A stretch of 6,001 nt of DNA from JADKCL01 sp046050405 (GCA_046050405.1 JBJOPY010000269.1:1-6001); one strand, 5' to 3'; positions 1 to 6,001 are shown, counted from the first letter of the stretch. Notes: generated by a model from the sequence alone, not told the origin. Numbers and translations are program-made.

Positions 1-147
1 CTGATCTTATGAAAGAGCCTTCCTCCCCGCCTGTTCTTTCTAATGCTAAGTAACGCAGATGGCAATTCCCAAACCTGCGTAAAAGCATTCGCATATCTGT
101 TTATTGGAAAACTCTGGCTATAGGTAGGCCGACGCCTTGATTAAGCT

Positions 148-190
148 GCATCAGGGCTCGAAACATACTTGCATCGGGTCGAAATATTTG
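148..190. repeat. Imperfect tandem direct repeat upstream of the 499-residue gene
   Basis: Two adjacent copies are seen. The first is at 148-170 (GCATC, then GGG, TCGAAA, AT and TTG-like blocks with one- or two-base insertions). The second is at 171-190 (GCATCGGGTCGAAATATTTG). The blocks are in the same order, and the copies differ by a few single-base insertions and substitutions. They lie 52 bases upstream of the ATG at 242, where a transcription factor could bind. A role is inference only. The repeat may also be a chance local duplication. Confidence 0.35.
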
Positions 191-201
191 CCATATTGGC
201 A
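189..201. promoter_or_regulatory. Short inverted repeat, possible operator
   Basis: TGCCA and TGGCA flank a three-base centre (TAT), giving a perfect five-base-arm inverted repeat about 40 bases before the start codon at 242. It follows directly on the second direct-repeat copy and on the weak -7-like AATATTTG. Its size and position would suit a dimeric regulator, but arms this short occur often by chance. Confidence 0.2.
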
Positions 202-241
202 GTCGGTACACTGAAAATAAATACAGTAATCCGTTCGTCCA

Positions 242-1741
242 ATGCTCCGCAAGCCCAATCAAGGTCCAAGGTCGCCCTCCACCCGTCTCAACGACACTGT
301 AAACCAGTTGTCGGACGGTGAATTTGAGGACGCCGTCTCCTTGCTGCGAGGTGGGAGGAAGAAGCGTAAATTCCTGGAATTGATCCTCTGGCACCGAGGC
401 AGGCAACCCCATGGCACCGAAGAGGAAAAAAGGGCATTCGAGGGCTATGACCTGAACTCGCTCCGAAATGTGGCGCTACGTCAGCTGGCCGGGGTGATGG
501 AGGAATTGCGGGCAGGTTTACCCCGGGAGTTTTCGGCAATCGTTGCAAGCCTGGAAGATTCGACAAAGACTTTGCCGCCGGGCTCGATCCATTCCATCGG
601 CGAGGCCAAAGCCCATGCCTTGAAGCGGTGTTACTTGGAAAGGCTGGTAAAAGTGTTGACCTTGGAAGCGGAAGTATTGCCGCTGGTGTATTCCGGAGAG
701 GCGTTCGTGGCAGCACTGGAGCGCAACCGTGGGGAGATGGAGCAGGCAAGGGCAAACGTTGCGCTGGCGAAGGAGATTGCCCATTACCGTGTCGAATATC
801 TGGACAAGGAGGTCGCCAAGCGAAGCAAGGCCGGAGAACTGGAAACGGGCTTGGTGGAGGCCTACCTCGGCTCCGACTTCGCGAAGCTGGACGCCACAGA
901 TTTCCCTCCGCTCCTTATGAGTGAGAAATGCCTCTTGGACGAGGTCTTCAGCAGCCTTGGCGGCAGGGTGAAGGAGGCGATGGAGATCGCAGAGTCGGTC
1001 TGGCGGCTGGACCAGAGGTCGCCGTTCCTAGGCCCTGCAAACCGTGCCAAGCTCATGGTGCGGCTCAACGACTATTGCATCGCCCTGGGCGACCGCCCGC
1101 GTGGGGAACGTCTGATCGCACAGTTTGCCACCTTTGATCCTGAAAAGCCCGAGAACCGTGAAATCTACCTCGTCAGATTCCTCGTGGTGCTGCTGGACTG
1201 GGCCACTGACGGCGACCACTTTGCATCTTTCAGTACTGCCTTGGAGGTCTACGAAAGGAACGAAGACTTTGTGCTTTCTGCACCGACGGGGGGAAATCGC
1301 TCCCGGATCCTGATCGCCATGATGGTCATCTATCTTGGACGGCAAGAGGGGGAGAAGGCCAGGTACCTGTTCGACCATTTGTACAGGGACAAGGATCAGA
1401 AGCCACCCTTGTATTACCGTATATGCTTCATGATCTGCCACCTGATGATCCTCTTTGATCTCCGTGAAGCAGACGAACTACGGGTATATTCCAAGAACTA
1501 CCGCGAATTCATGGTGTCAAAAGGCGAATTTGCAATTCCGGCTGTCGACCTGCTAGGGTTCCTGCAGAAGAATGCCGGGCGGTTTGCCGCTCCGAGACGC
1601 AGCGTTAAGGTGGCTGTAGCCTACAAGGCCGAACTGGAAGGAATGATTGAGCGATTGTTTGTATACCAGCACCAAGACACAGTCGTATTCCGCCTCTTTT
1701 ACGGGCCATACCTCAGATGGCTCGAAGGGAAGCGCACCTAG
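242..1741 (+). CDS. Helix-rich cytoplasmic protein of unknown function, 499 residues
   Basis: I cannot assign a function. The protein has no signal peptide or clear membrane segment, so it is probably cytoplasmic. It reads as almost wholly alpha-helical: amphipathic helices cover roughly residues 15-240, and a TPR-like run follows at about 245-460, with repeated features such as REIYLVRFLVVLLDW and RYLFDHLYRDKDQKPPLYYR. Length and plan resemble a group of roughly 500-residue hypothetical proteins in Bacteroidota. These have an N-terminal block around a KxxLxLF-like motif (here KFLELILWHRG) and a C-terminal block in which a leucine-rich 'LMILFDL' helix precedes a Y..F/Y..K stretch. This is recalled resemblance, not a search. 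The ATG at 242 is chosen because the first predicted helix follows at once and an A-rich leader precedes it. The gene ends in TAG at 1739-1741, overlapping the stop of the opposing gene by four bases. No enzymatic motif is visible. A scaffold or protein-interaction role is a guess. Confidence 0.85.
   Translation: MLRKPNQGPRSPSTRLNDTVNQLSDGEFEDAVSLLRGGRKKRKFLELILWHRGRQPHGTEEEKRAFEGYDLNSLRNVALRQLAGVMEELRAGLPREFSAIVASLEDSTKTLPPGSIHSIGEAKAHALKRCYLERLVKVLTLEAEVLPLVYSGEAFVAALERNRGEMEQARANVALAKEIAHYRVEYLDKEVAKRSKAGELETGLVEAYLGSDFAKLDATDFPPLLMSEKCLLDEVFSSLGGRVKEAMEIAESVWRLDQRSPFLGPANRAKLMVRLNDYCIALGDRPRGERLIAQFATFDPEKPENREIYLVRFLVVLLDWATDGDHFASFSTALEVYERNEDFVLSAPTGGNRSRILIAMMVIYLGRQEGEKARYLFDHLYRDKDQKPPLYYRICFMICHLMILFDLREADELRVYSKNYREFMVSKGEFAIPAVDLLGFLQKNAGRFAAPRRSVKVAVAYKAELEGMIERLFVYQHQDTVVFRLFYGPYLRWLEGKRT
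1738..1741. other. Shared CTAG forming the stop codons of two converging genes
   Basis: CTAG is its own reverse complement. The plus-strand gene reads TAG at 1739-1741, and the minus-strand gene reads TAG at 1740-1738. There is no spacer for a terminator between the genes, so each transcript must run into the other gene and produce complementary 3' ends. Confidence 0.9.
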
Positions 1742-2106
1742 ATGTTGTCTAGGATCACCACGACACCGTGCCCCCCGCCATACGACACCCGAAAAGACAA
1801 AGAGGACATGGACGCAGGCGTTTGGCCAATGGTCTGCATCCTTTCGCAGTACCTCTGCCTCATCTCTTCGACACTGCGGCCAGAGGTCTGAATCTCCCAT
1901 GCCGCAGCATTGTTGAGAGACGGATCCTGAAGGTTTAGGGGCGTTTTACCCTCTTTATCGAGCCAATGCTGCCAGGTGGATGGAATGTCCATCCCAGCAC
2001 AAGGAGAGCCTGCGGTCGCGCTGACAAGGGTTCCGCCATCGGTCTTTGCAGAAAGCGATGAGATTATGCACAATGCAAATGCTACACCAACTAGTAACTT
2101 TTTCAT
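1738..2106 (-). CDS. Small secreted protein of unknown function, 122 residues
   Basis: I do not recognise this family. From the ATG at 2106 the product starts MKKLLVGVAF and has a classic type I signal peptide: two lysines, a hydrophobic core and a probable cut after SSLSA (residue 20). This leaves about 102 residues in the periplasm or outside the cell. The mature part has two cysteines (36 and 87) that could form a disulfide, a WQHWLD segment at 45-50, a helical charged stretch (about 78-92) and a C-terminal part that looks like beta strand around GGGHG (110-114). The cysteine at 13 lies in the signal core without a good lipobox, so a lipoprotein is unlikely. The frame is open further upstream to a TTG at 2154, but that would put 16 residues before the lysines and spoil the signal peptide. 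The stop (1740-1738) shares CTAG with the converging gene. No known domain supports it, but the signal peptide argues for a real gene. Confidence 0.62.
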   Translation of the reverse strand: MKKLLVGVAFALCIISSLSAKTDGGTLVSATAGSPCAGMDIPSTWQHWLDKEGKTPLNLQDPSLNNAAAWEIQTSGRSVEEMRQRYCERMQTIGQTPASMSSLSFRVSYGGGHGVVVILDNI

Positions 2107-2130
2107 AATAATGAAGTTGATCAATGCAAC

Positions 2131-2148
2131 AACTTTAGTTTTAAAGTT
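2131..2148. promoter_or_regulatory. Inverted repeat, possible operator of the small secreted gene
   Basis: AACTTTA and TAAAGTT form perfect seven-base arms around GTTT. The element ends 24 bases upstream of the ATG at 2106, inside AT-rich DNA, where it could be an operator overlapping the promoter or a weak hairpin in the leader. The arms are AT-rich, so a chance origin is possible. Confidence 0.3.
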
Positions 2149-2199
2149 AAGCAAATCTCTTCATGATAAAAAACATTATTTGCTTGTAAGAGCAAAATA

Positions 2200-2230
2200 T
2201 TTTTCGAGATCGTGAGACCGTATCGAAAAA
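2200..2230. repeat. Inverted repeat with T/A-rich arms, possible weak terminator
   Basis: TTTTTCGA (2200-2207) and TCGAAAAA (2223-2230) are perfect eight-base arms separated by 15 bases. On either strand the 3' side lacks a separate long T run, and the outer stem is A/T pairs only, so this is not a textbook intrinsic terminator. It lies between the end of the receptor gene and the small gene. It could mark transcript ends or act as a protein-binding site. Confidence 0.3.
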
Positions 2231-2279
2231 GCTGTCCATATAGCATACCAGCTTAAATCCCAAGATGACAGGAAGACCC

Positions 2280-2314
2280 GGATTGGGGTCGGAGAGGTCG
2301 CACCATCCCAATCC
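2280..2314 (-). terminator. Possible terminator-like hairpin after the receptor gene
   Basis: GGATTGGG (2280-2287) and CCCAATCC (2307-2314) are perfect eight-base arms with a 19-base loop, 51 bases beyond the receptor stop codon. The stem is GC-rich enough to form in RNA. However, the loop is long and no T tract follows on the minus strand, so intrinsic termination is doubtful. It might instead stabilise the 3' end of the operon transcript. Confidence 0.25.
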
Positions 2315-2364
2315 CTGATCGGGAAACGAGGACGATGATGGTCGGGTATTGAATCCCGGGATGC

Positions 2365-4812
2365 TCATATCTCCACCTGAAGCGTCAAAAATAAGCTGCG
2401 TCCATCCGCAGGAATGATCCCCGGCCCGGGATAGGCCGCCGCCCTTCGCGTAAAGTACATTTTATTCAATGCATTGTTCAAGCTCGTCTCCAAGGTGAAC
2501 CGCCCCCAAGTGTAAGAGGCCGATGCATCGAGGACATTGTAAGCAGGGATGTACCCTTCCACCGCGCTCGGAGAGGCCATCGCATTGGTGGCGTCGCTGA
2601 ATTGCCCGGAAAGATAGCTCCACTGGACGCTGGCCCTGAAGTCCCGGTGCCGGAGGCTGAGCCCAGTTTTGAGGTTCACCTTGGGAACAAGCTCCACCTG
2701 TTTCCCGTCGAAGGCGGATTGCTTGCCATGGAGGTATCGGGCATCGATCCACGCGACATTCCCGAAGACCGCCAGCCTCGTTTTCGGAGCATCCATCCCT
2801 AGCATGCCCAGCAGATTCGCCTCTGCGAAGCACTCCACGCCGATGTTCCGGCTGTCGGCGACATTGGTGCGATACCGGTAGTAGCGGAAGGTCGTGGAGT
2901 CGGTCACCAACACCTGCCCGATGCGGTCGTGGTACCGGAGATAAAAGGCACTCAGGTCAAATTCCACCCAATCGAAGGCATGGCCCCGGAACCCCAGGTC
3001 GGCATTGTAGCCTTTCTCATCTTGGAGATTGGGATCGATCTGAAAATTGGGGTTGACGATGCGCATGTCATTGAAGGTGATGGCACGGTAGTTTCGGGAG
3101 ATGTTTGCGTAGAGTTCGAGCTGACCGGTAGGCCTGAAGGATGTCCCGATTCCAGCCAGTAGAATCCTGCGGTCACGCTCCTGCTGGTCTTGGAGGATGG
3201 CCTCGTAGATGACATTCCCGGCGAGGTCAGTGGTGCGGAGGGTGTAAGATCCCCGGGAGGCTGTATGAATGTACTCGAACCGAACCCCGGGAGTCACCGT
3301 CCACTTGTCTGACAAGCTGACGACTTGTTCCGCGAATGCAGCGACGTTCCGGCTTGGAAACACATAATCAGATCCCTCCGGCTGCTCGGGATGGGTCAGG
3401 TGAAAATCCGGGTCGGCCTCATCGCTGGCTGAGCCTTGGCGATTGGTCGTGCGACCTTGGTAGTAGCGAGCGCCCAGCAGCAGGGTCGCAGGGCGATGCC
3501 GGATCCCATACTTGTGCATCAGACGCGTTTCATGTCCGAAATTTCCAAAGTCCCCCGTGATCAGGTCGCGGGCACCGCCCGGATCCATGCGGTTGATGGC
3601 TCCCAGGAAGCCCAGTGCATCCCGCCGTGCGTGAAGCCCGAAAGTCCGGAGGTTCAGTTGTGTTCCTTTTCCAAGATCCACGTCCGCCGTAACGGCGGCC
3701 AAGTTCCAGTTCACCTGGAACCAATTGCGGTCACGGATGCTTTGCCGAGGGTCGCGGGCAAACATCGCATCTGTGAGCCCGCCCGGCTGCTGGGCAAGGT
3801 AACGCATGAAGGTGTATTCCCCACCGATCCGTACCCGCTTGCTCCACTGCCAGTGGAGGCTCCCGAAAGCCGTATGCTGGTGGAATCCCGAATTTTCGCG
3901 CCAGCCGTCACTGCGCTTCCCTTGGTACAGGACACGGTAGTTCAGCTTCCCCACTGTTCCGCCCAGACTGTTGAAGCTGCTGAAGTACCCGAAGCTGCCG
4001 AAGGTTTGGCGGGAGGTCACCTCGATCTTTTTGTCCTTCGGGCCTTCCTTGAGAATGAAATTCACCAATCCGCCGAACTGGGTTCCGTATTGGAGGGAGG
4101 CAGCGCCCCGGATCACTTCGATCCTCCGGAGCGCCTCCATCGGGGGCGTATAGTAGCTTTCCGGATACCCCAGGGCATCGGCAGCGATGTCGTATCCGTT
4201 TTGACGGGTATTGAAGTTGCTGCTGCGGTTGGGGCTGAGGCCACGCCCGCCGATGCCCAGTTGCAGGCCTCCGCCATCGTTTTCCCAGATGTTCAAGCCC
4301 GCGACACGGTTGAAGACCTGCCTTGCATTGTTGGTGGAGAGATTCGCGATGACACGGTCCATCTGGATGAGTTCACATTTCCGGGAGGCGAAGATGCCCA
4401 TCCCCTCTACATTTCGCATCCAGGTCGGACTGGATTTGTCCGTGATCGCGACTTCCGAGAGGTGATGCTGGCGATAGGGCAGGTAGAAGTTGACTTCGAT
4501 GTCCGCATCCGGCACCGTGACCACCCTTTCGGCCCCGGGATATCCCTGGGTGGATTCCACCCGGATCTTGTAGGTTCCCGGGGCCACCCGCCCGAAAGCA
4601 TAGCGGCCCAATGAGTCCGTCTGCCGAAGCTCGCCGCCGGGCTCCAGCCGGACAGAAACCCCTTGCCGTCCCCATCGGTCGGAGTGCAGGCTGTCGTTTT
4701 CATCGGTGAAGGTCGCCTCATAGCCGACCGTTCCATGGATTCGCTGAGCAGACGCCGGATGCGAAACCTGGGCCCAGGCGAGGAGCACAAGCATGTAGAT
4801 GTATCTTGTCAT
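2365..4812 (-). CDS. TonB-dependent outer-membrane receptor, FecA-like, 815 residues
   Basis: This is an outer-membrane beta-barrel transporter that takes up a ligand, probably a metal chelate or similar small molecule, using energy passed from TonB-ExbB-ExbD. It appears complete. In order: a signal peptide (about 1-22, ending ASA before QRIHG); a carboxypeptidase-regulatory-like beta-sandwich (about 24-112, with the typical TDSLGRYAFGRVAPGTYKIRV run at its end); a TonB-box-like LSEVAIT (118-124); a plug (about 140-256) with GGGLQLGIGGRGLSPNRSSN and the signature EVIRGAASLQYG (232-243); then a barrel to the C-terminus, which ends GRSLFLTLQVEI. The family usually has 700-850 residues. The ATG at 4812 overlaps the upstream carboxylase-like gene as ATGA, so the two are likely translated together. 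No strong ribosome site precedes it. An odd point is an acidic insertion of about 20 residues early in the first domain (about 31-50). FecA-like similarity does not prove ferric citrate as substrate; the ligand is unknown. Confidence 0.96.
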   Translation of the reverse strand: MTRYIYMLVLLAWAQVSHPASAQRIHGTVGYEATFTDENDSLHSDRWGRQGVSVRLEPGGELRQTDSLGRYAFGRVAPGTYKIRVESTQGYPGAERVVTVPDADIEVNFYLPYRQHHLSEVAITDKSSPTWMRNVEGMGIFASRKCELIQMDRVIANLSTNNARQVFNRVAGLNIWENDGGGLQLGIGGRGLSPNRSSNFNTRQNGYDIAADALGYPESYYTPPMEALRRIEVIRGAASLQYGTQFGGLVNFILKEGPKDKKIEVTSRQTFGSFGYFSSFNSLGGTVGKLNYRVLYQGKRSDGWRENSGFHQHTAFGSLHWQWSKRVRIGGEYTFMRYLAQQPGGLTDAMFARDPRQSIRDRNWFQVNWNLAAVTADVDLGKGTQLNLRTFGLHARRDALGFLGAINRMDPGGARDLITGDFGNFGHETRLMHKYGIRHRPATLLLGARYYQGRTTNRQGSASDEADPDFHLTHPEQPEGSDYVFPSRNVAAFAEQVVSLSDKWTVTPGVRFEYIHTASRGSYTLRTTDLAGNVIYEAILQDQQERDRRILLAGIGTSFRPTGQLELYANISRNYRAITFNDMRIVNPNFQIDPNLQDEKGYNADLGFRGHAFDWVEFDLSAFYLRYHDRIGQVLVTDSTTFRYYRYRTNVADSRNIGVECFAEANLLGMLGMDAPKTRLAVFGNVAWIDARYLHGKQSAFDGKQVELVPKVNLKTGLSLRHRDFRASVQWSYLSGQFSDATNAMASPSAVEGYIPAYNVLDASASYTWGRFTLETSLNNALNKMYFTRRAAAYPGPGIIPADGRSLFLTLQVEI
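4809..4812 (-). other. ATGA stop-start overlap coupling two genes
   Basis: On the minus strand the receptor ATG (4812-4810) and the TGA of the carboxylase-like gene (4811-4809) share two bases. Such overlaps usually mean re-initiation by the terminating ribosome and a fixed ratio of the two products. The 18 bases before the ATG contain no clear Shine-Dalgarno sequence, which fits both coupling and Bacteroidota practice. Confidence 0.9.
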
Positions 4813-6001
4813 GGTTGTGCGCCATCGGAGATTTCAGGAAGCACCGGCTCGAAGGGAAGGATCCACGTCTTTGCGGAAAAGCCCTCGGTCTCCTTCGCCA
4901 GGTCCACCCGGGGATCGGTAAAGGGCCTGCTGCCACTTCCGTTGAGTGTGGCATAGGTCTCGGCATAGACTTCTGGATTTGCGATTCCCCGCTTCTTGTA
5001 CTCGGAGGCCAGGAAATGTGCGAATTGTAAGATGAGATCGGGCTGCGTGGACATCATCCGCACCTGATTGCGCTCCAGGTAGTCTTCATTCCGTACCTCT
5101 GTCTCCCGGCCGGTCTTCGGGTCACGAACGTGGAAAATCGCATATCCGGCCTTCTCCATGAGCATGACCCGCCAGCTGAAGCGAAATCCCTGCTCGTGCC
5201 AAAACAGGTTCTCCCCATAGAAAAGATACCGGAACGGAACCACGACCTGCAATGCAAAATGGATCGCCAGCATGCAGAACAGAATCTTCCTCGAGCCTCG
5301 CCTGCCTCGTGGCTGAATGCCGGCAGTGGAAAGCGACTCCGCTTCCGATCCTCCCTCCCAGGTTTCAAAGGTGCCCCCAGCCCCGGCCACGATGCGGCCG
5401 ATCCGCTGCTGCCACTTCTCATGCCATTCCGCCGGAAAGAAAACCAGCGTTCCGAAGATCATCACAAAGGGAAAAATCCCGATCGGGAACAGCCACCAGG
5501 TCATCAGATGGAAACCGACCACAGCCGCATAGGCATACGGGCGAGCCTTCCGGACGAGCAGCAGAAACGGCACCGCCAAGTCGTAGATGCATCCCGCCCA
5601 ACTGAAGGCATAGGCTGTCCAGCCATATTTGAACGCCCAGCCAATCAGGGGAAGATGGGTCTTGGATGCCAGCCAGATCTTCAGGGGCTGTGCCCTCAGC
5701 AACCAATCGCCATTGATTTTTGCCATTCCAGCGAAGAAGTACACGATGCCCAACTGCAAGCGAACCGCTCCCACCATCCAGCGTGGGACCTTTTCCACTC
5801 CCAGGGCTGGATTTCGCCAGACATCCCATGAAAATGAACGGTGTGCCGGCAGAAAGACCAGCAAAAACGCCGCGATCGATACGAAATAATAATGGTTGAG
5901 GTAGTTGGTGACATCCAGCAGCTCCACATACGTCCAAGCCAGGAAAAAAACGGGGGCAGCGACCCTGTACCATGCCCCCACCGCTATGCAGAGTGCCGCC
6001 A
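4809..6001 (-). CDS. HTTM / vitamin K-dependent gamma-carboxylase-like membrane protein, 5' end missing
   Basis: This belongs to the family of gamma-glutamyl carboxylase, which in animals uses vitamin K hydroquinone, oxygen and CO2 to turn protein Glu into gamma-carboxyglutamate. The frame stays open to the window edge, so the gene starts beyond 6001. A GTG at 5981 is available but sits in mid-domain. Numbering from that GTG, there are several hydrophobic segments (about 8-24, 31-45, 73-87, 121-143, 150-182 and 232-250). NYLNHYYF (26-33) holds H30, and YFFAGMAKINGDW (81-93) holds K88. Their spacing of 58 equals that of H160 and K218 in the human enzyme, where K218 is the catalytic base. Further matches are FHLMTWWLFPIGIF (157-170) and, in the soluble C-terminal part, DPRVD (356-360) and TW (372-373), both recalled from the human enzyme. 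It is bound to the inner membrane. An Arg-rich linker (about 221-232) precedes the last segment. It is coupled by ATGA to the receptor gene. No bacterial substrate is known to me. Confidence 0.93.
   Translation of the reverse strand, partial: AALCIAVGAWYRVAAPVFFLAWTYVELLDVTNYLNHYYFVSIAAFLLVFLPAHRSFSWDVWRNPALGVEKVPRWMVGAVRLQLGIVYFFAGMAKINGDWLLRAQPLKIWLASKTHLPLIGWAFKYGWTAYAFSWAGCIYDLAVPFLLLVRKARPYAYAAVVGFHLMTWWLFPIGIFPFVMIFGTLVFFPAEWHEKWQQRIGRIVAGAGGTFETWEGGSEAESLSTAGIQPRGRRGSRKILFCMLAIHFALQVVVPFRYLFYGENLFWHEQGFRFSWRVMLMEKAGYAIFHVRDPKTGRETEVRNEDYLERNQVRMMSTQPDLILQFAHFLASEYKKRGIANPEVYAETYATLNGSGSRPFTDPRVDLAKETEGFSAKTWILPFEPVLPEISDGAQP

Larger units (their letters stand above)
1..241. other. Non-coding leader upstream of the 499-residue gene
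   Basis: No convincing gene is seen here. The part nearest the ATG at 242 is A-rich (about 211-225), as is usual for Bacteroidota translation starts, and there is no purine-rich Shine-Dalgarno sequence. A weak match to the Bacteroidota -7 promoter element TAnnTTTG is AATATTTG at 183-190 (seven of eight positions), but no TTTG lies at the expected distance upstream, so I do not call a promoter. Two imperfect direct repeats (148-170 and 171-190) and a small inverted repeat (189-201) are listed separately. A six-base hairpin, ACGCAG at 53-58 with CTGCGT at 75-80, is followed by AAAA and not by T, so it is not a terminator for the plus strand. Confidence 0.5.
2107..2364. other. Intergenic region between receptor gene and small secreted gene
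   Basis: This 258-base stretch separates the receptor stop from the small secreted gene. The part next to the small gene (about 2100-2235) is strongly AT-rich compared with the genes, and the part next to the receptor is GC-richer. It holds four symmetrical elements: 2131-2148, 2200-2230, 2280-2314 and the ten-base palindrome ATCCCGGGAT at 2353-2362. It probably contains the end of the receptor transcript and the promoter of the small gene. I found no clean Bacteroidota -33/-7 pair. A TAACTTTA-like element on the minus strand is near the consensus but lacks a properly spaced TTTG. Confidence 0.5.

Noticed and set aside
53..80. ACGCAG/CTGCGT hairpin as a terminator of an upstream gene
   Set aside because: The stem is only six pairs with a 16-base loop, and the bases that follow are A, not T, on the plus strand.
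101..412. Open frame of 103 codons on the minus strand crossing the start of the 499-residue gene
   Set aside because: Over half of it is antisense to that gene, it has no signal or domain, and the remainder lies in sequence that looks regulatory. A small divergent gene cannot be fully excluded.
2107..2154. Extended start of the small secreted protein at the TTG at 2154
   Set aside because: It would add 16 residues before a normal signal peptide. The ATG at 2106, followed by two lysines and a hydrophobic core, is the better start.
2147..2368. A 73-codon minus-strand frame starting with an ATGA overlap at the receptor stop
   Set aside because: The overlap is suggestive of coupling, but the product has no domain or signal, runs into the AT-rich intergenic part with changed composition, and contains the inverted repeats. 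I judge it non-coding, with some doubt.
3436..4614. Long open frame of 392 codons on the plus strand opposite the receptor gene
   Set aside because: It lies wholly antisense to a well-supported receptor. The product has no recognisable domain and its composition follows from the codon use of the receptor in GC-rich DNA.
5130..5831. Open frame of 233 codons on the plus strand opposite the carboxylase-like gene
   Set aside because: It is antisense to a family-supported gene, and its product is rich in Pro, Arg, Gln and His without a domain, as expected for a shadow frame.
5979..5981. GTG as the true start of the carboxylase-like gene
   Set aside because: The frame continues without a stop to the window edge, and the family has about 50-90 further residues before this point, so the real start is outside the window.

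Overview
The window looks like chromosome from a moderately GC-rich member of Bacteroidota. The grounds are a FecA-like TonB-dependent receptor with an N-terminal carboxypeptidase-regulatory-like domain, an adjacent HTTM/vitamin K-dependent carboxylase-like protein (a pairing I recall as common in this phylum), A-rich leaders without clear Shine-Dalgarno sites, and a ~500-residue helical protein resembling an uncharacterised Bacteroidota family. The species cannot be named from the sequence.

Layout. Positions 1-241 are non-coding and hold short repeats that may be regulatory. Positions 242-1741 (+) encode a cytoplasmic, helix-rich 499-residue protein of unknown function. It converges on a small (-) gene for a 122-residue secreted protein (1738-2106). 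The two share a self-complementary CTAG in which each reads its own TAG stop. Positions 2107-2364 are an intergenic stretch, AT-rich in its part nearest the small gene, with several inverted repeats. Positions 2365-4812 (-) encode a complete 815-residue TonB-dependent receptor. Its start overlaps by ATGA the end of the upstream gene (4809 to beyond 6001, -), an HTTM/gamma-glutamyl-carboxylase-like membrane protein cut off at its 5' end by the window edge.

How they may work together. The carboxylase-like protein and the receptor form a translationally coupled pair and probably belong to one operon continuing beyond 6001. The carboxylase homologue keeps a His and a Lys 58 residues apart that match the H160/K218 catalytic pair of human gamma-glutamyl carboxylase, and it also has the C-terminal DPRVD...TW motif. 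It may therefore be an active vitamin K (menaquinol)-using enzyme rather than a relic. Its substrate and its link to receptor-mediated uptake are unknown, and this is the most interesting part of the window. The small secreted protein may be a separate unit: 258 bases and several inverted repeats separate it from the receptor gene. No RNA gene, insertion sequence, CRISPR array or prophage feature was seen.
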